NCBI GenBank assembly: GCA_934434555.1
Contig: CAKRZX010000015.1
Location: 1-52,458 of the forward strand
DNA: 52,458 bases
From: an uncultured Clostridia bacterium
GTDB taxonomy: Bacteria; Bacillota; Clostridia; Christensenellales; QALW01
Reading direction: 5' to 3'
In this document: one piece after another, positions 34,518-43,396 of the stretch
Numbering within the stretch: position 1 is the stretch's first letter
Layout: every line of letters begins with the position of its first letter
Translations under genes and position numbers: made by a program
Notes under the pieces: model-generated
The model's input: only the letters and a program-made list of their open reading frames with translations
What the model was told of the DNA's origin: nothing
Database searches by the model: none

Positions 34518-34997
34518 TTACAGTTTTTTTATATAAAAGCGATTCATCGTGGTGTGCAGCGTTGAGCAGGGCTTTTCAATTTGCACGAAGCCCGTTTTCT
34601 CATACAGATTCAGTGCCGCCGACAGATTTGTGTGCGTTTCAAGATACAACTTTTCGTATCCGGCGCTTTTCGCCCATTCCTCGGCTATGCTCATAAGTTC
34701 TTTGCCGCAGCCTTTTCCCTTTGCCGAATCGTCAAGGTACAGTTTTTGGAGTTCGGCACAGTTTTCTATTCCCTCAAATTCCGCAGCACCGACGCCCCCG
34801 ATAACCTTTTCGTTTTCATCAAGTGCAACAAAATATACGCGTTTTTCGGGGCTGCTTTCATAATAAGCGCTTAAATTATCAAGTTCGGGGTCAAAATATG
34901 CCGTTCCCGGTATATTCAAACGCAGTTTTTCCAAATTCGCGCGAATAATCTCGGCAACCCGCTTATTATCGGCATTCGTGATTTTTCTGTATTTCAC
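34518..34997 (-). CDS. GNAT family N-acetyltransferase
   Basis: 159 residues with the acetyl-CoA-binding motif LYLDDSAKGKGCGKELM (Q/RxxGxG/A type, here KGKGCG) and the C-terminal LNLYEKTGFVQIEKP motif. The substrate cannot be predicted. The gene is monocistronic, with a weak T-rich tail after the stop. Confidence 0.9.
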   Translation of the reverse strand: MKYRKITNADNKRVAEIIRANLEKLRLNIPGTAYFDPELDNLSAYYESSPEKRVYFVALDENEKVIGGVGAAEFEGIENCAELQKLYLDDSAKGKGCGKELMSIAEEWAKSAGYEKLYLETHTNLSAALNLYEKTGFVQIEKPCSTLHTTMNRFYIKKL

Positions 34998-35044
34998 CGT
35001 TATTCACCTCACGGCACATATGATACCATAAAAGCATTATCTGT

Positions 35045-35090
35045 CAAGTAAGAAAAAAGACGGTGTCTTCCGACACCGCCTTTAAGATAT
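35045..35090 (-). terminator. Hairpin after the large surface-protein gene
   Basis: GGTGTC-TTCC-GACACC (about 35061-35076), preceded on the plus strand by an A-run that becomes a T-run for minus-strand transcripts leaving the surface-protein gene. Confidence 0.75.
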
Positions 35091-35097
35091 ACGATTT

Positions 35098-38000
35098 CTA
35101 CCCGAAATATTTCTGTTTCTTTGCATAAACCGCAAGGCACGCAATCGCCCCGCTTACGACCGCCAAAGCAACCCAAAGAATCAAAATGCTGCTGTCGCCC
35201 GTGTCGGAAGCGTTGTTCAACTTATCAATTACGGTATTTTCACTGCGGGTTGCACCGCAAACCGAACACTCTTCGTGTTTAAGCCCCGCAGAATTTTTTG
35301 TGGCATCTTTGTCTGTTTTCCATACAAAGTCGTGCGCCGCAGTATCAGATTTATCGCCGCAAGCGCATTCGTGCCAATGATTCGCCTTATCATACTTCCA
35401 ATCGGTTCCGTAGCCGTGGGTGTGAGCCGTTTTGACTTCAAACTCCGCACCGCACTCGCCGTCGATGTAAACAACCGTCAATGTGTGAGTACCTGCCGAC
35501 AGTTCCGTAAGGAAGTCATTTTTCAGCGTAATTACGTTTGAATCCGAAGTATATTTATCAGCAGGAACCGTATTGCCGTCAACTTTGATCCCCGAAAAGT
35601 TCTCAAACTTACCGTTTGCGCGGAATGCAAGAGTACCGTCGCTGTTCTGTGTCCACGAGCCGCCGTTGCCTTCAATTATGCGGTAATCGTTCTTATATAC
35701 GGCTTTTACGGCAAACGCACCCGCTTTCATTGTTACAGCCGTGGTTGCGCTTTCCGCATTTTCAATAATTCCGTTGCCGAAAACTATCTGCCACCTGTCA
35801 AAAGCCTTACCCTCTTCGGGAGCATTCGCCCTGATTGTTACGGTTGTGTCGGCAGCATAACTGCCCGAGCCGATTCCGCCGAAAACAGTCAATTCATATA
35901 ACGGTATGTCACCGTCGGGAACGGTTACCGAGAACACGTCGCTTGCTTTGTAGTTTGCTGTTTCTCTGTACCTTACGTTGTACTTTCTTGCCCAAAGGTT
36001 TGCAATCTCCGTGCCGGTGCAGCGAATCCAACTCGTCGCGCCTATTAACTGATATTCCATTTCATCTGTTACACCGGTAATCTTTCCGTCATTTTTTCCG
36101 AAAGACGAGGGCTTTACGGCTTTTATTCCCAAAGGCGCACTGCGCGCGGCTTTGCGGATTTCCCACCTGAATACTTTTGTTCCGACAGTGCCGTCAGCCC
36201 ACTGCTTGCCGTCGGCGGGTTTTATGTACACGGAGTATGTGCCCGCATCGGTTGCCGTATTTGTGCCGGAAGCAACAACATAGTCGTTTCCGAGAGTTAT
36301 TCCCGTGTACGTCTGTCCGTCATATGTGTAATTTTGAGGCGTGGGCGACTCCACCTTGGGTGCGGAATATGCAGGGACAAAAACTTCCTCTATATCCGAG
36401 GGAAGCGCGATAATGGTTCCCTTATAGCGTATCTCATATGTTTTGCCCGCCTCAACAGATTCGCCCGACTTAGTGATTTCGCCGCAGTCGCACCACTGCA
36501 AAGTCCCCTTTACGCGATATTCCATTTCGGGAGTTGTTCCGAATATATGTCCGTTTTCGGTTGCACTCTTGGGCGCAACGCCCTCTACCGCAGGCTTTCT
36601 CTGCGTTTTCTTTGCCGTTGCGGTAATATTCAGGATAACATTTTTCTTGGGGTGTCCCGAAATCTCAATCCGCGAGCAGTCGGTGTCCCCCACTGGTTCC
36701 GCCCACAGTCCTGTTTCGCTGTAATTTTCATTTATATTCTGGCGGTCAGCGGAACTGAAATAATATCTTTCGTCGGCAATGAGTATAACACTGTCGATAC
36801 TCCCGCCTTGTTCCGTTAACTGCTCCAATGCGCCGCCGGATTCACGTGCTGTAATGTTTCCGTCGGGCAAAATTATTTTTACTGTAAATTTATCTTTTAC
36901 TTCATTCAGCACTACATAGCCGTCTGAATTGATTAACGTTTCGGTATCGGCTTCGTCGGCAAAGAAGTAGTTTTTCGCCACTCTGTCGGCTGTAACGGTC
37001 ATCGGGTATGAAACGCCGTAAGGAGCGCTTACACCGATTCTTGTTCCGTCGGTCAGTCCCGCGGCAGAAACCTTATAAATTGATGAATTAAAATACAGAT
37101 TCTTGCCTTTCCCCGCGTTGTTGTCCGATATAACCGTCTTTCCTTTCAGCACCGTTGTAATTGTGCTTCCCAAATGCACACCGCCGCCGAATTCGGCTGT
37201 ATTATCGGTAATTGTAACGTCCGTTGCAGTCAGTTCACAGTAACTTACGTATATACCGCCGCCGCGCCTTGCGCTGTTTCCCGAAATTGTTACGCCGTTA
37301 AGGTTTAATACAGGGTGATTGATACTGTTGCCGTAATTATATATTCCGCCGCCGTCACCCGCATTAAGGTCGGTTGCACTTGCCGCAATGTTGCCCTTGA
37401 TTTGCACATTTTCGGATACCGTAACCGTTGTGCCTTTACCGGAGTTGCCTATTCCGCCGCCGTTTTTCGCCTTGTTGTCACTGATAACGGCATTACCCGA
37501 CACGTTAACGGTTACCTTTGCTTCCGGGTCGCCCGTACTGTTATAAAGACCGCCGCCGACTGCCGCGGCTTCATTGCCTGAAATTTTTCCGCCCGTCATC
37601 GTAAATGTTGCGGAACTGTAACCAGTGTAGCCCGTGTAGGTATCGGACATCGCACCGTTACTTACACCGCCGCCGCAGTTTGATTTATTCCCCGTAATTT
37701 CGCCGCCGAGCATTACGAATGTGCCCAAATAGTTCTGCACACCGCCGCCGGTTGCGCTTGTGTTTTCGGGATTTATGATATTATTGCGTACCGATGCATT
37801 GCCGAGCATTCTGAACGTGCCTTTAAGGTTAACTATTCCGGCACCCGAGCCGCCCGAATAGTTATCGCTTACGGTACCGCCCGACATAACGAATTCTCCG
37901 TTGTTAAAAACACCGCCGCCCTGACCGTAATCTGTTGCGGTATTATTTGAAACCGAGCCGCCGTACATATTGAATTTTGCATCGGATTTATTAAATACTC

Positions 38001-38478
38001 CGGCTCCGTAGCCGTTAACAGTGTTGCCCGAAACAGAACCGCCGTAGAGATTAAATGTGCCGTTATTCATAACACCGTATCCGATTTTGCCCGTCCCGTG
38101 AGTAACCTTGCCCTGTACGTTTCTGCAATCGGTAAGTGTAAAGGTTTTATTCACCGTTACAGCCGCAACTGCTTTCGACGACGTTCCCGCCGTACAGGTA
38201 ATATTCCTGCCGTTAAGGCAAAGAACAACACCGTCATCAGGCTGAAACGTGCCGTCATATTCAACGTCATTCTTTAAGTAATAATTTCCTTTTCCCGTAA
38301 TTTCATCAAGACTCGAAACACCTGTCCACGTGATATTCTCATCGTGAGTGTGCCCTGACAGGGTTCCCCCGCACACGCAGTGATTCTGATGTTCCGTTTC
38401 GTCCGCAAACGCAGTAGATGACAAAATCCCCACTGCCATTGTAGCGCACACAAGTACTGCAAACAGTTTTTTCTTCAT
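35098..38478 (-). CDS. Large beta-helix surface protein with C-terminal membrane anchor
   Basis: 1126 residues from ATG 38478, best spaced from GAAGAGG; an ATG 6 bp upstream is possible. A signal peptide ends near residue 27. Residues about 110-480 contain 15 or more GGG(V/I)YN- and GG.(I/V)SGN-type repeats predicting a right-handed parallel beta-helix, as in polymorphic autotransporter-like adhesins. Several beta-sandwich modules follow (KVESPTPQNYTYDGQTYTG; WADGTVGTKVF), then a Cys-rich WHECACG...EECSVCG module, a TGDSS motif, one transmembrane helix and a Lys-rich tail. It is probably an adhesin or glycan-binding surface protein. Confidence 0.85.
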   Translation of the reverse strand: MKKKLFAVLVCATMAVGILSSTAFADETEHQNHCVCGGTLSGHTHDENITWTGVSSLDEITGKGNYYLKNDVEYDGTFQPDDGVVLCLNGRNITCTAGTSSKAVAAVTVNKTFTLTDCRNVQGKVTHGTGKIGYGVMNNGTFNLYGGSVSGNTVNGYGAGVFNKSDAKFNMYGGSVSNNTATDYGQGGGVFNNGEFVMSGGTVSDNYSGGSGAGIVNLKGTFRMLGNASVRNNIINPENTSATGGGVQNYLGTFVMLGGEITGNKSNCGGGVSNGAMSDTYTGYTGYSSATFTMTGGKISGNEAAAVGGGLYNSTGDPEAKVTVNVSGNAVISDNKAKNGGGIGNSGKGTTVTVSENVQIKGNIAASATDLNAGDGGGIYNYGNSINHPVLNLNGVTISGNSARRGGGIYVSYCELTATDVTITDNTAEFGGGVHLGSTITTVLKGKTVISDNNAGKGKNLYFNSSIYKVSAAGLTDGTRIGVSAPYGVSYPMTVTADRVAKNYFFADEADTETLINSDGYVVLNEVKDKFTVKIILPDGNITARESGGALEQLTEQGGSIDSVILIADERYYFSSADRQNINENYSETGLWAEPVGDTDCSRIEISGHPKKNVILNITATAKKTQRKPAVEGVAPKSATENGHIFGTTPEMEYRVKGTLQWCDCGEITKSGESVEAGKTYEIRYKGTIIALPSDIEEVFVPAYSAPKVESPTPQNYTYDGQTYTGITLGNDYVVASGTNTATDAGTYSVYIKPADGKQWADGTVGTKVFRWEIRKAARSAPLGIKAVKPSSFGKNDGKITGVTDEMEYQLIGATSWIRCTGTEIANLWARKYNVRYRETANYKASDVFSVTVPDGDIPLYELTVFGGIGSGSYAADTTVTIRANAPEEGKAFDRWQIVFGNGIIENAESATTAVTMKAGAFAVKAVYKNDYRIIEGNGGSWTQNSDGTLAFRANGKFENFSGIKVDGNTVPADKYTSDSNVITLKNDFLTELSAGTHTLTVVYIDGECGAEFEVKTAHTHGYGTDWKYDKANHWHECACGDKSDTAAHDFVWKTDKDATKNSAGLKHEECSVCGATRSENTVIDKLNNASDTGDSSILILWVALAVVSGAIACLAVYAKKQKYFG

Positions 38479-38484
38479 AATCAT

Positions 38485-38782
38485 TCCTCTTCTCTCGGCG
38501 CACCGAAAAGATAAACTTATCTCAAACGGTCAAAATACCTGTTACATATTCACCGGCTCGCTCTCGCATCGCCGCAACAGTATAATTATATAACAATAAT
38601 GTGTCCGTGATTTTCGCCTTTCGCGAAATGTATCTTTTTCGGCGTGAAATGAAGACCGGCTTGTGTTTTAATGCGGGAAGACAGAGAGGGAAAATAAGAT
38701 TCCGTAAACGTTCTGTGTCTGCAAGTTCCGATGATTAAAAAAGCGCAGAAGCAAGTCTGCAACAGCGCGGGTGTGAGGCAGA
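38485..38782. other. Intergenic leader region of the surface-protein gene
   Basis: AT-rich, with TATAAT-like boxes on both strands near 38581-38600 and a TTTCGCC/TTTCGCG/TTTTCGGCG cluster at 38613-38646. I see no gene in it. A promoter for the surface-protein gene is expected here, but I cannot choose a single one. Confidence 0.4.
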
Positions 38783-39016
38783 TTATGTTAAAAATTTTTC
38801 TATTGTATCATCAATATGAAACTCGCTTAAATTCGCAGCATTTATCTCTCTCATCAGTTGGCAAGTCAATGCGAATGACACCGCACGTGCCGTGCATTTT
38901 GGGGCCTCCATAGCATTTCTCTCAACCTCTGTCAGGTTATAACCATTAAGAAGTGTGTCGATATCGGTAACCGTTCCGGACATCTGCCTTATCGGCACTT
39001 GTAACTTTGCCGACAA
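38783..39016 (-). pseudogene. Short ORF, possible C-terminal fragment of a lost gene
   Basis: 77 residues from a TTG codon without a clear ribosome binding site. The same frame reads on for about 13 codons upstream before stops. The sequence (EVERNAMEAPKCTARAVSFA; FHIDDTIEKFLT) looks like real protein but matches no family I recognise. It is most likely the remaining end of a degraded gene; a small genuine gene cannot be excluded. Confidence 0.35.
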
Positions 39017-39136
39017 CGAAACGATTTTTGGAAGCGGTTTTGCACAACAAGCAGTTCAGGATTAATCAAATGAATAAAACAACAAAACACCCGTGCTATT
39101 TTAAGAACGCACGTGCCCTTTTCAATCATATCGGCT

Positions 39137-39340
39137 TTATATCAGCATTACAATAAGACCGACAAGCAGTGTAAATACAAGTCCGATTACCATGCCTCTC
39201 ACACCGGCTTTGAAACGAAACCAAGCGGCTGACTTTTCAAGCGGGCTGACTTTCGCCGTTTTATAGAATTTATCAAACGGTGCAAATATAATATCAACTG
39301 GCAAAAAGTCATAAACTCTCCTCGCAATATAAATCGGCAA
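39137..39340 (-). CDS. Small membrane protein downstream of the TraX-like gene
   Basis: 67 residues from TTG 39340, 18 bp after the TraX-like stop codon. Residues 1-45 are amphipathic and basic, and 48-67 form one hydrophobic helix (GMVIGLVFTLLVGLIVMLI). The ribosome binding site is weak (AGCAGGT), so translation may be coupled. Function unknown. Confidence 0.5.
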   Translation of the reverse strand: MPIYIARRVYDFLPVDIIFAPFDKFYKTAKVSPLEKSAAWFRFKAGVRGMVIGLVFTLLVGLIVMLI

Positions 39341-39358
39341 AACCGTTTTTACCTGCTA

Positions 39359-40105
39359 TTAAAACAGCAACCCGATATTTCCGTAAATGCAGATACGAAG
39401 AATTCCGACAGCGGCAAGATGCAGCGGGTAGTACAGATAGAAAAACCACTTCATCCACTTTGCCGAACCCTTATGACCGTTATACTGTTTTAAGAACGGA
39501 TAAACAAGCAAAACGCCGAATTGCACCAGAGCATAGGTTCTGCTTACAAAAAAGAAGGATACTGCCGAATATACGGCAACACACAGAAGCATTACTAACA
39601 TCTGCTTTTTCAGGTTGCCCCTGTTTTTGTGCATTTCCAATATTGCAAATACCGCAACACAGCTCCAATCGGCAGGGAAAGCACTTAAAATGAGCAGAAT
39701 TACAAGCACGTCCTTTACCCGGTTTTTCATCGGCAAATCATTATCCTGTATCCACATAATCACGATGGCAATAAACAGCGGATACATAACGCTTGTCTGA
39801 TTAAAAATTCCCGTGCTGAACGGAATTACGTTTATTCCGAACGCAAAGCAGTATGCAAAATGCGAAATCAGTGCAAAAATCCCCATTCGCAGCATATATT
39901 TTTTTACATTGTGCGTGTAAAAATATCCCTCGCATACGAAAAACCACATAATCGGAGCCGTCAGCCGTCCGATAATGTGCAGTCCAATCGCCATAGGATT
40001 CACCGGAAAACCGGGATAAACCAAGTCGCATATATGGTCTATTGTCATTGCAATAATCGCAATCATTTTCAAATGATTTGCGTTCAGCCCTTGCTTTAAT
40101 TTCAT
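39359..40105 (-). CDS. TraX family membrane protein
   Basis: 248 residues from ATG 40105, which has GGAGAG at a suitable distance; an ATG 9 bp upstream is too close to it. The family signature is NANHLKMIAIIAMTIDHICDLVYPG followed by IGRLTAPIMWFFVCEGYFYT, with about eight hydrophobic helices. TraX acetylates F pilin in Escherichia coli; in Firmicutes the homologues are chromosomal, and a role in acylating surface polymers is likelier. No conjugation genes are nearby. Confidence 0.88.
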   Translation of the reverse strand: MKLKQGLNANHLKMIAIIAMTIDHICDLVYPGFPVNPMAIGLHIIGRLTAPIMWFFVCEGYFYTHNVKKYMLRMGIFALISHFAYCFAFGINVIPFSTGIFNQTSVMYPLFIAIVIMWIQDNDLPMKNRVKDVLVILLILSAFPADWSCVAVFAILEMHKNRGNLKKQMLVMLLCVAVYSAVSFFFVSRTYALVQFGVLLVYPFLKQYNGHKGSAKWMKWFFYLYYPLHLAAVGILRICIYGNIGLLF

Positions 40106-40185
40106 TTCTTTCATCTCTCCGTACCTATTTAATTTAACAGATGGGTTTGACAACTCCGGGAACAGTTATTCCTGCTTCCGACGTT

Positions 40186-40796
40186 TCATGTCCCGCAAAA
40201 ATAAAAATCGCATTTATCGCCGCCCCGTCCCATCGTGCCTTGCCGTTCAAAAGCGACACCGCACGTATTTCCGTAAACACGGTCGTCGCTCAGGCAGAAC
40301 GTGCCTGTCAGTTCTTTGCAGCCGAGCAATTCGCAATATTTCATATAGGACATTGCAGAACGTCCACTCTGTAATGTCTGCTGTCGTATTCAATTTCCGC
40401 AAATTTGAAACTCGTATCTCCGCTGAACATTGTGCCAATCATCCTATGAAAAATCTTAAAGAAAAGAGGGCGAACAAATGGTATTTTCGTTGTAATATGC
40501 AGACGTTTCCTGTCGGATTCAACGCCTTTTCTTACGGATTCTTCTATCAAAGTCAAGGCCTCTTCGCGCGGGATATACTTAATCATCTGCAAATAAATAG
40601 CCGCTCGCGGGAATATCATTCGTTCGGTATGTATTTCTTTTTCGGTAAGTCCGCTATATTTGTCACATAATTCATTGCAGAGGTCTACCGCGTCATTAAC
40701 TATAACATCTATCCGTTCCCTGCCGGTTTTTTCTCTCAGTTCGTTTAAGAGATAAGAGAAACCGCCAGGTCTTTCATAATACTTTTTATTGACCAT
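40186..40796 (-). pseudogene. L-2-amino-thiazoline-4-carboxylic acid hydrolase family gene, frameshifted
   Basis: The first frame (40796 to 40341) gives 151 residues ending DVLQCPI and a stop. The next frame continues without a break in meaning: YMKYCELLGCKELTGTFC, LSDDRVYGN, then GTMGRGGDKCDFYF and a stop at 40186. This is the conserved Cys-rich C-terminus of the family (CPY..YC...G...L....C). One base missing in CCTATATG near 40343-40350 restores the frame. The full product would have about 203 residues, normal for the family. Either a recent pseudogene or a sequencing error. Confidence 0.8.
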
Positions 40797-40891
40797 AGTT
40801 CCTGTTCCTCCGCATAAGCGAATTTTAATCTGCTGATTTAATTATAACACCGAATTTTGAAAAAGTCTACCGGCACAACAACACGGCGATA

Positions 40892-41239
40892 TTGATATAT
40901 ATCGCCGTGAAAGGCTTTCATCCAAGAATGGGGAACAGGACAGCCGTTGAAGCGGTTGCAAGCCACGAGTTGGGGCACGCACTAACCGCAGAAGCGGGGA
41001 AAAAATTAGGCGGGCTGAACGTTGAACAAACGGCTACACGGATTGTAAATGAAGCACGAAGACAGACAGGGCATAAAGGCGTTGTGCAAATGGCAAAGAA
41101 TATAAGCCGATACGCCACATTTAACAATGCGGAAGCAATAGCAGAAGCGTTTGCCGATGTGTATTGCAACGGAAAAAATGCACAGAGAGAAAGTCGTACA
41201 ATAGTAAGCGTATTAAATAAATATATGGGCAAAAAATAG
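40892..41239 (+). pseudogene. Fragment of a phage head/minor capsid protein with HELGH metallopeptidase motif
   Basis: 115 residues with the zinc-protease motif SHELGHAL near residue 27 and the C-terminal AIAEAFADVYCNGKNA...SVLNKYMGKK. The same tail occurs at the end of some phage minor capsid proteins. There is no convincing start or ribosome binding site, and the expected N-terminal several hundred residues are absent. Most likely the 3' remnant of a prophage gene; the two following small genes fit the same origin. Confidence 0.55.
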
Positions 41240-41301
41240 TGCATTGACTTTGGCACATAAATATGTAATAATATAATCGAGTAATTAAGGAGGACAAATA
41301 A

Positions 41302-41448
41302 ATGGCAGATAAAAAAAGAGAACTTCTGTATGTTGAACCCATAGAATATTTTTCAAAGAGCACAAGGAAAAAATACAAAATCGGAGAATATGCAGAGGAC
41401 TATGTTGGCAAAAAAAAGGAAAAGCCCGCAAAGGAAAAAAAGAAATAG
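41302..41448 (+). CDS. Small Lys-rich phage-type protein
   Basis: 48 residues from ATG 41302 with a strong AAGGAGGA ribosome binding site. Very basic, ending KKKEKPAKEKKK; the central part is YVEPIEYFSKSTRKKYKIGEY. It lies between the capsid fragment and the terminase-like gene, where small phage proteins of unknown role occur. Confidence 0.6.
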   Translation: MADKKRELLYVEPIEYFSKSTRKKYKIGEYAEDYVGKKKEKPAKEKKK

Positions 41449-41451
41449 GTC

Positions 41452-41490
41452 AAGGAGAGATAGGCTGAACGGCTTATCTCTTCTTGTTTG
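41452..41490 (+). terminator. Hairpin between small phage-type genes
   Basis: AGAGATA...TATCTCT stem with an 11-nt loop followed by a T-rich stretch (TTCTTGTTT), directly after the 48-residue gene. Confidence 0.5.
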
Positions 41491-41502
41491 ATAGGTGACA
41501 TT

Positions 41503-41892
41503 ATGGAGAAGATAAACTTAAAGGCGCAGGCGGAAGAGATATTACGTATTGCGCAGAATTACGGTGTTGAGCAGAACTTCCTGTTTATAACGACATTCAA
41601 AAGATATCAGGTGCAGTTGCGCATTCTTAATGAGTTGGAAAAGAAAATAACCGAGGACGGCGCACTTGTAACAAAAGAATACGTTAAAGGACGCGAAAAT
41701 CTATATACCCACCCTGCGATAGGAGAATACAATAAAACAAGTCAAAGTGCAAACAATACGGTTGCAACCCTTATAAAAATCGTAAGTTCTTTAAGAAAAG
41801 AGGACAGCGAGGAAGAGGGCGAGGACAAACTCTTACAGGCGTTACTGTTTCTTTTTTTGCCAATGCAAGATTTTATCTTAAAAACACATTGA
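41503..41892 (+). CDS. P27-type phage terminase small subunit (remnant)
   Basis: 129 residues from ATG 41503 (an AGGTG lies upstream). The central pattern VKGRENLYTHPAIGEYNKTSQSANNTVATLIKIV, here split as KGRENLYTHPAI and EYNKTSQSANNT, is typical of P27 family small terminase subunits, which recognise phage DNA for packaging. The acidic C-terminal part (EDSEEEGED) is unusual. No large terminase follows, so this is probably a leftover of a deleted prophage. Confidence 0.65.
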   Translation: MEKINLKAQAEEILRIAQNYGVEQNFLFITTFKRYQVQLRILNELEKKITEDGALVTKEYVKGRENLYTHPAIGEYNKTSQSANNTVATLIKIVSSLRKEDSEEEGEDKLLQALLFLFLPMQDFILKTH

Positions 41893-41911
41893 TTCAATAC
41901 GATTTTTTTGT

Positions 41912-42622
41912 TTAATCAAGTATTTTGCCGTCAACGGAAACGGTTACGACTTGCCACGGAATAAATTTTCCGCTTTGCTGCAATGCGGTTTTTGCCGCAT
42001 GTTCCAAGCCTCCGCAGCAGGGAACTTCCATACGAACGACGGTCACGCTCTTAATATCATTATTGCGGATAATATCGGTAAGTTTTTCCGAATAATCCAC
42101 ACTGTCTAATTTAGGGCAGCCTACGAGCGTAATGTGTCCCTTTATGAAACGCTCATGAAATGCTGCATAGGCATATGCTGTACAGTCAGCGGCTACAAGC
42201 AACTTAGCGCCGTCAAAGTAAGGCGCATTCACGGGAACAAGTTTAATCTGTACAGGCCATTGGGAAAGCCGGCTTTGTGTTTGCACATGAGCAGTTTCGG
42301 CATCTGAATTTTCCGTGTGCTGAATTGTTTTCATCCGAGTTCCGGGACAGCCGCCGTGAAGACGCATTCCCTGTTGGTGCATTTTCTTTTGCTTGTTTGC
42401 AAGTACCGCCTGTTCGTCATAGGCAGCAGCCTCGCGTTCAACAAAAGAAATTGCCCCGGTAGGACATGCCGGCAGACAGTCGCCCAGACCGTCACAGTAA
42501 TCATCTCTCATCAGTTTTGCTTTTCCGTCTGCCATAGCGATAGCGCCCTCGTGACAGGCTGCGGCACATGCACCGCAGCCATTGCATTTATCCTTATCAA
42601 TCTCAATAATTCTTCTCTTCAT
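41912..42622 (-). CDS. 4Fe-4S ferredoxin-domain protein
   Basis: 236 residues. Residues 14-65 hold two 4Fe-4S motifs: CNGCGACAAAC and CDGLGDCLPACP. The rest is a domain with further conserved cysteines (GGCPGT, VGCPKLD, VPCCGGLEHA), which may bind another metal. It is divergent from a Crp/Fnr regulator gene 84 bp away. This pairing recurs in anaerobic Firmicutes, so a redox or nitrosative-stress function controlled by that regulator is likely. Confidence 0.88.
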   Translation of the reverse strand: MKRRIIEIDKDKCNGCGACAAACHEGAIAMADGKAKLMRDDYCDGLGDCLPACPTGAISFVEREAAAYDEQAVLANKQKKMHQQGMRLHGGCPGTRMKTIQHTENSDAETAHVQTQSRLSQWPVQIKLVPVNAPYFDGAKLLVAADCTAYAYAAFHERFIKGHITLVGCPKLDSVDYSEKLTDIIRNNDIKSVTVVRMEVPCCGGLEHAAKTALQQSGKFIPWQVVTVSVDGKILD

Positions 42623-42678
42623 ATCAGCACCTCCTTGCTTTTCTGCCCATATTATAGTATAATAAAATCAAAAAGTCG

Positions 42679-42692
42679 GTTGAATTTTCAAC
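42679..42692. promoter_or_regulatory. Palindrome between the ferredoxin and Crp/Fnr genes
   Basis: GTTGAATTTTCAAC, a perfect 14-bp palindrome in the shared promoter region. TATAAT boxes lie on each strand nearby (42651-42656 minus, 42658-42663 plus). The half-sites resemble Fnr half-sites (TTGA/TCAA) but with N4 instead of the usual N6 between them. Confidence 0.5.
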
Positions 42693-42706
42693 AAACGAGG
42701 ATTTTT

Positions 42707-43396
42707 ATGAAAAAATTTTTCCCTGTGATTTGCTCTTCTAAACTTTTTGGGGGCATCTCCGAAAATGAACTTACGGCTGTGCTGTCCTGCCTTGAAGCAA
42801 AAGTAAAATACTTTACAAAGGAATCCCTGATATTACGCAACGGCGAAACGGTAGAATCCGTCGGACTGGTATTGTCGGGAAGCGTTTTAATCGTACAGGA
42901 CGATATTTGGGGCAATCGCAATATCCTTTCCAAGGCAGGACCGGGAGAAACTTTTGCCACAGCTTTCGCCTGCGCACCCGGCTCAAAACTGAACGCAGAC
43001 GCCATAGCGGAAACACCTGTTACCGTAATGTTCATGAATATAAACCGCATCCTTAACACATGCCCGTCTGCGTGTACGCATCACAACAAAATTATTCAAA
43101 ACATTCTCGGCGAACTTGCTGAGAAAAATCTGCACCTCAATGAAAAACTCAAACATATTGGGCAGCGTACCACACGCTCAAAAATCATGTCCTATCTTTC
43201 TGCGGAAGCGCAACGGCTCGGGACCTGCGAGTTTGACATTCCGTTTTTAAGGCAGCAACTTGCGGATTATCTCGGTGTCGAACGCAGCGGGCTGTCATCG
43301 GAATTGGGAAAAATGCGCGATGAGGGGCTTCTTGATTTTCACAGAAACCATTTTGTTTTATATGAAATCAGATTTATTAAGAGTCAAAAAACGTAA
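42707..43396 (+). CDS. Crp/Fnr family transcriptional regulator
   Basis: 229 residues from ATG 42707, preceded by GAGG. Residues about 15-125 form the cyclic-nucleotide-binding-type beta barrel (FTKESLILRNGETVESVGLVLSGSV). About 150-220 form the winged helix, with recognition helix LADYLGVERSGLSSELGKM. There is no N-terminal Cys cluster like that of Fnr; Cys appear at positions 9, 24 and later (CAPGS, CPSACTHH). It probably controls the divergent ferredoxin gene and itself. Confidence 0.92.
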   Translation: MKKFFPVICSSKLFGGISENELTAVLSCLEAKVKYFTKESLILRNGETVESVGLVLSGSVLIVQDDIWGNRNILSKAGPGETFATAFACAPGSKLNADAIAETPVTVMFMNINRILNTCPSACTHHNKIIQNILGELAEKNLHLNEKLKHIGQRTTRSKIMSYLSAEAQRLGTCEFDIPFLRQQLADYLGVERSGLSSELGKMRDEGLLDFHRNHFVLYEIRFIKSQKT

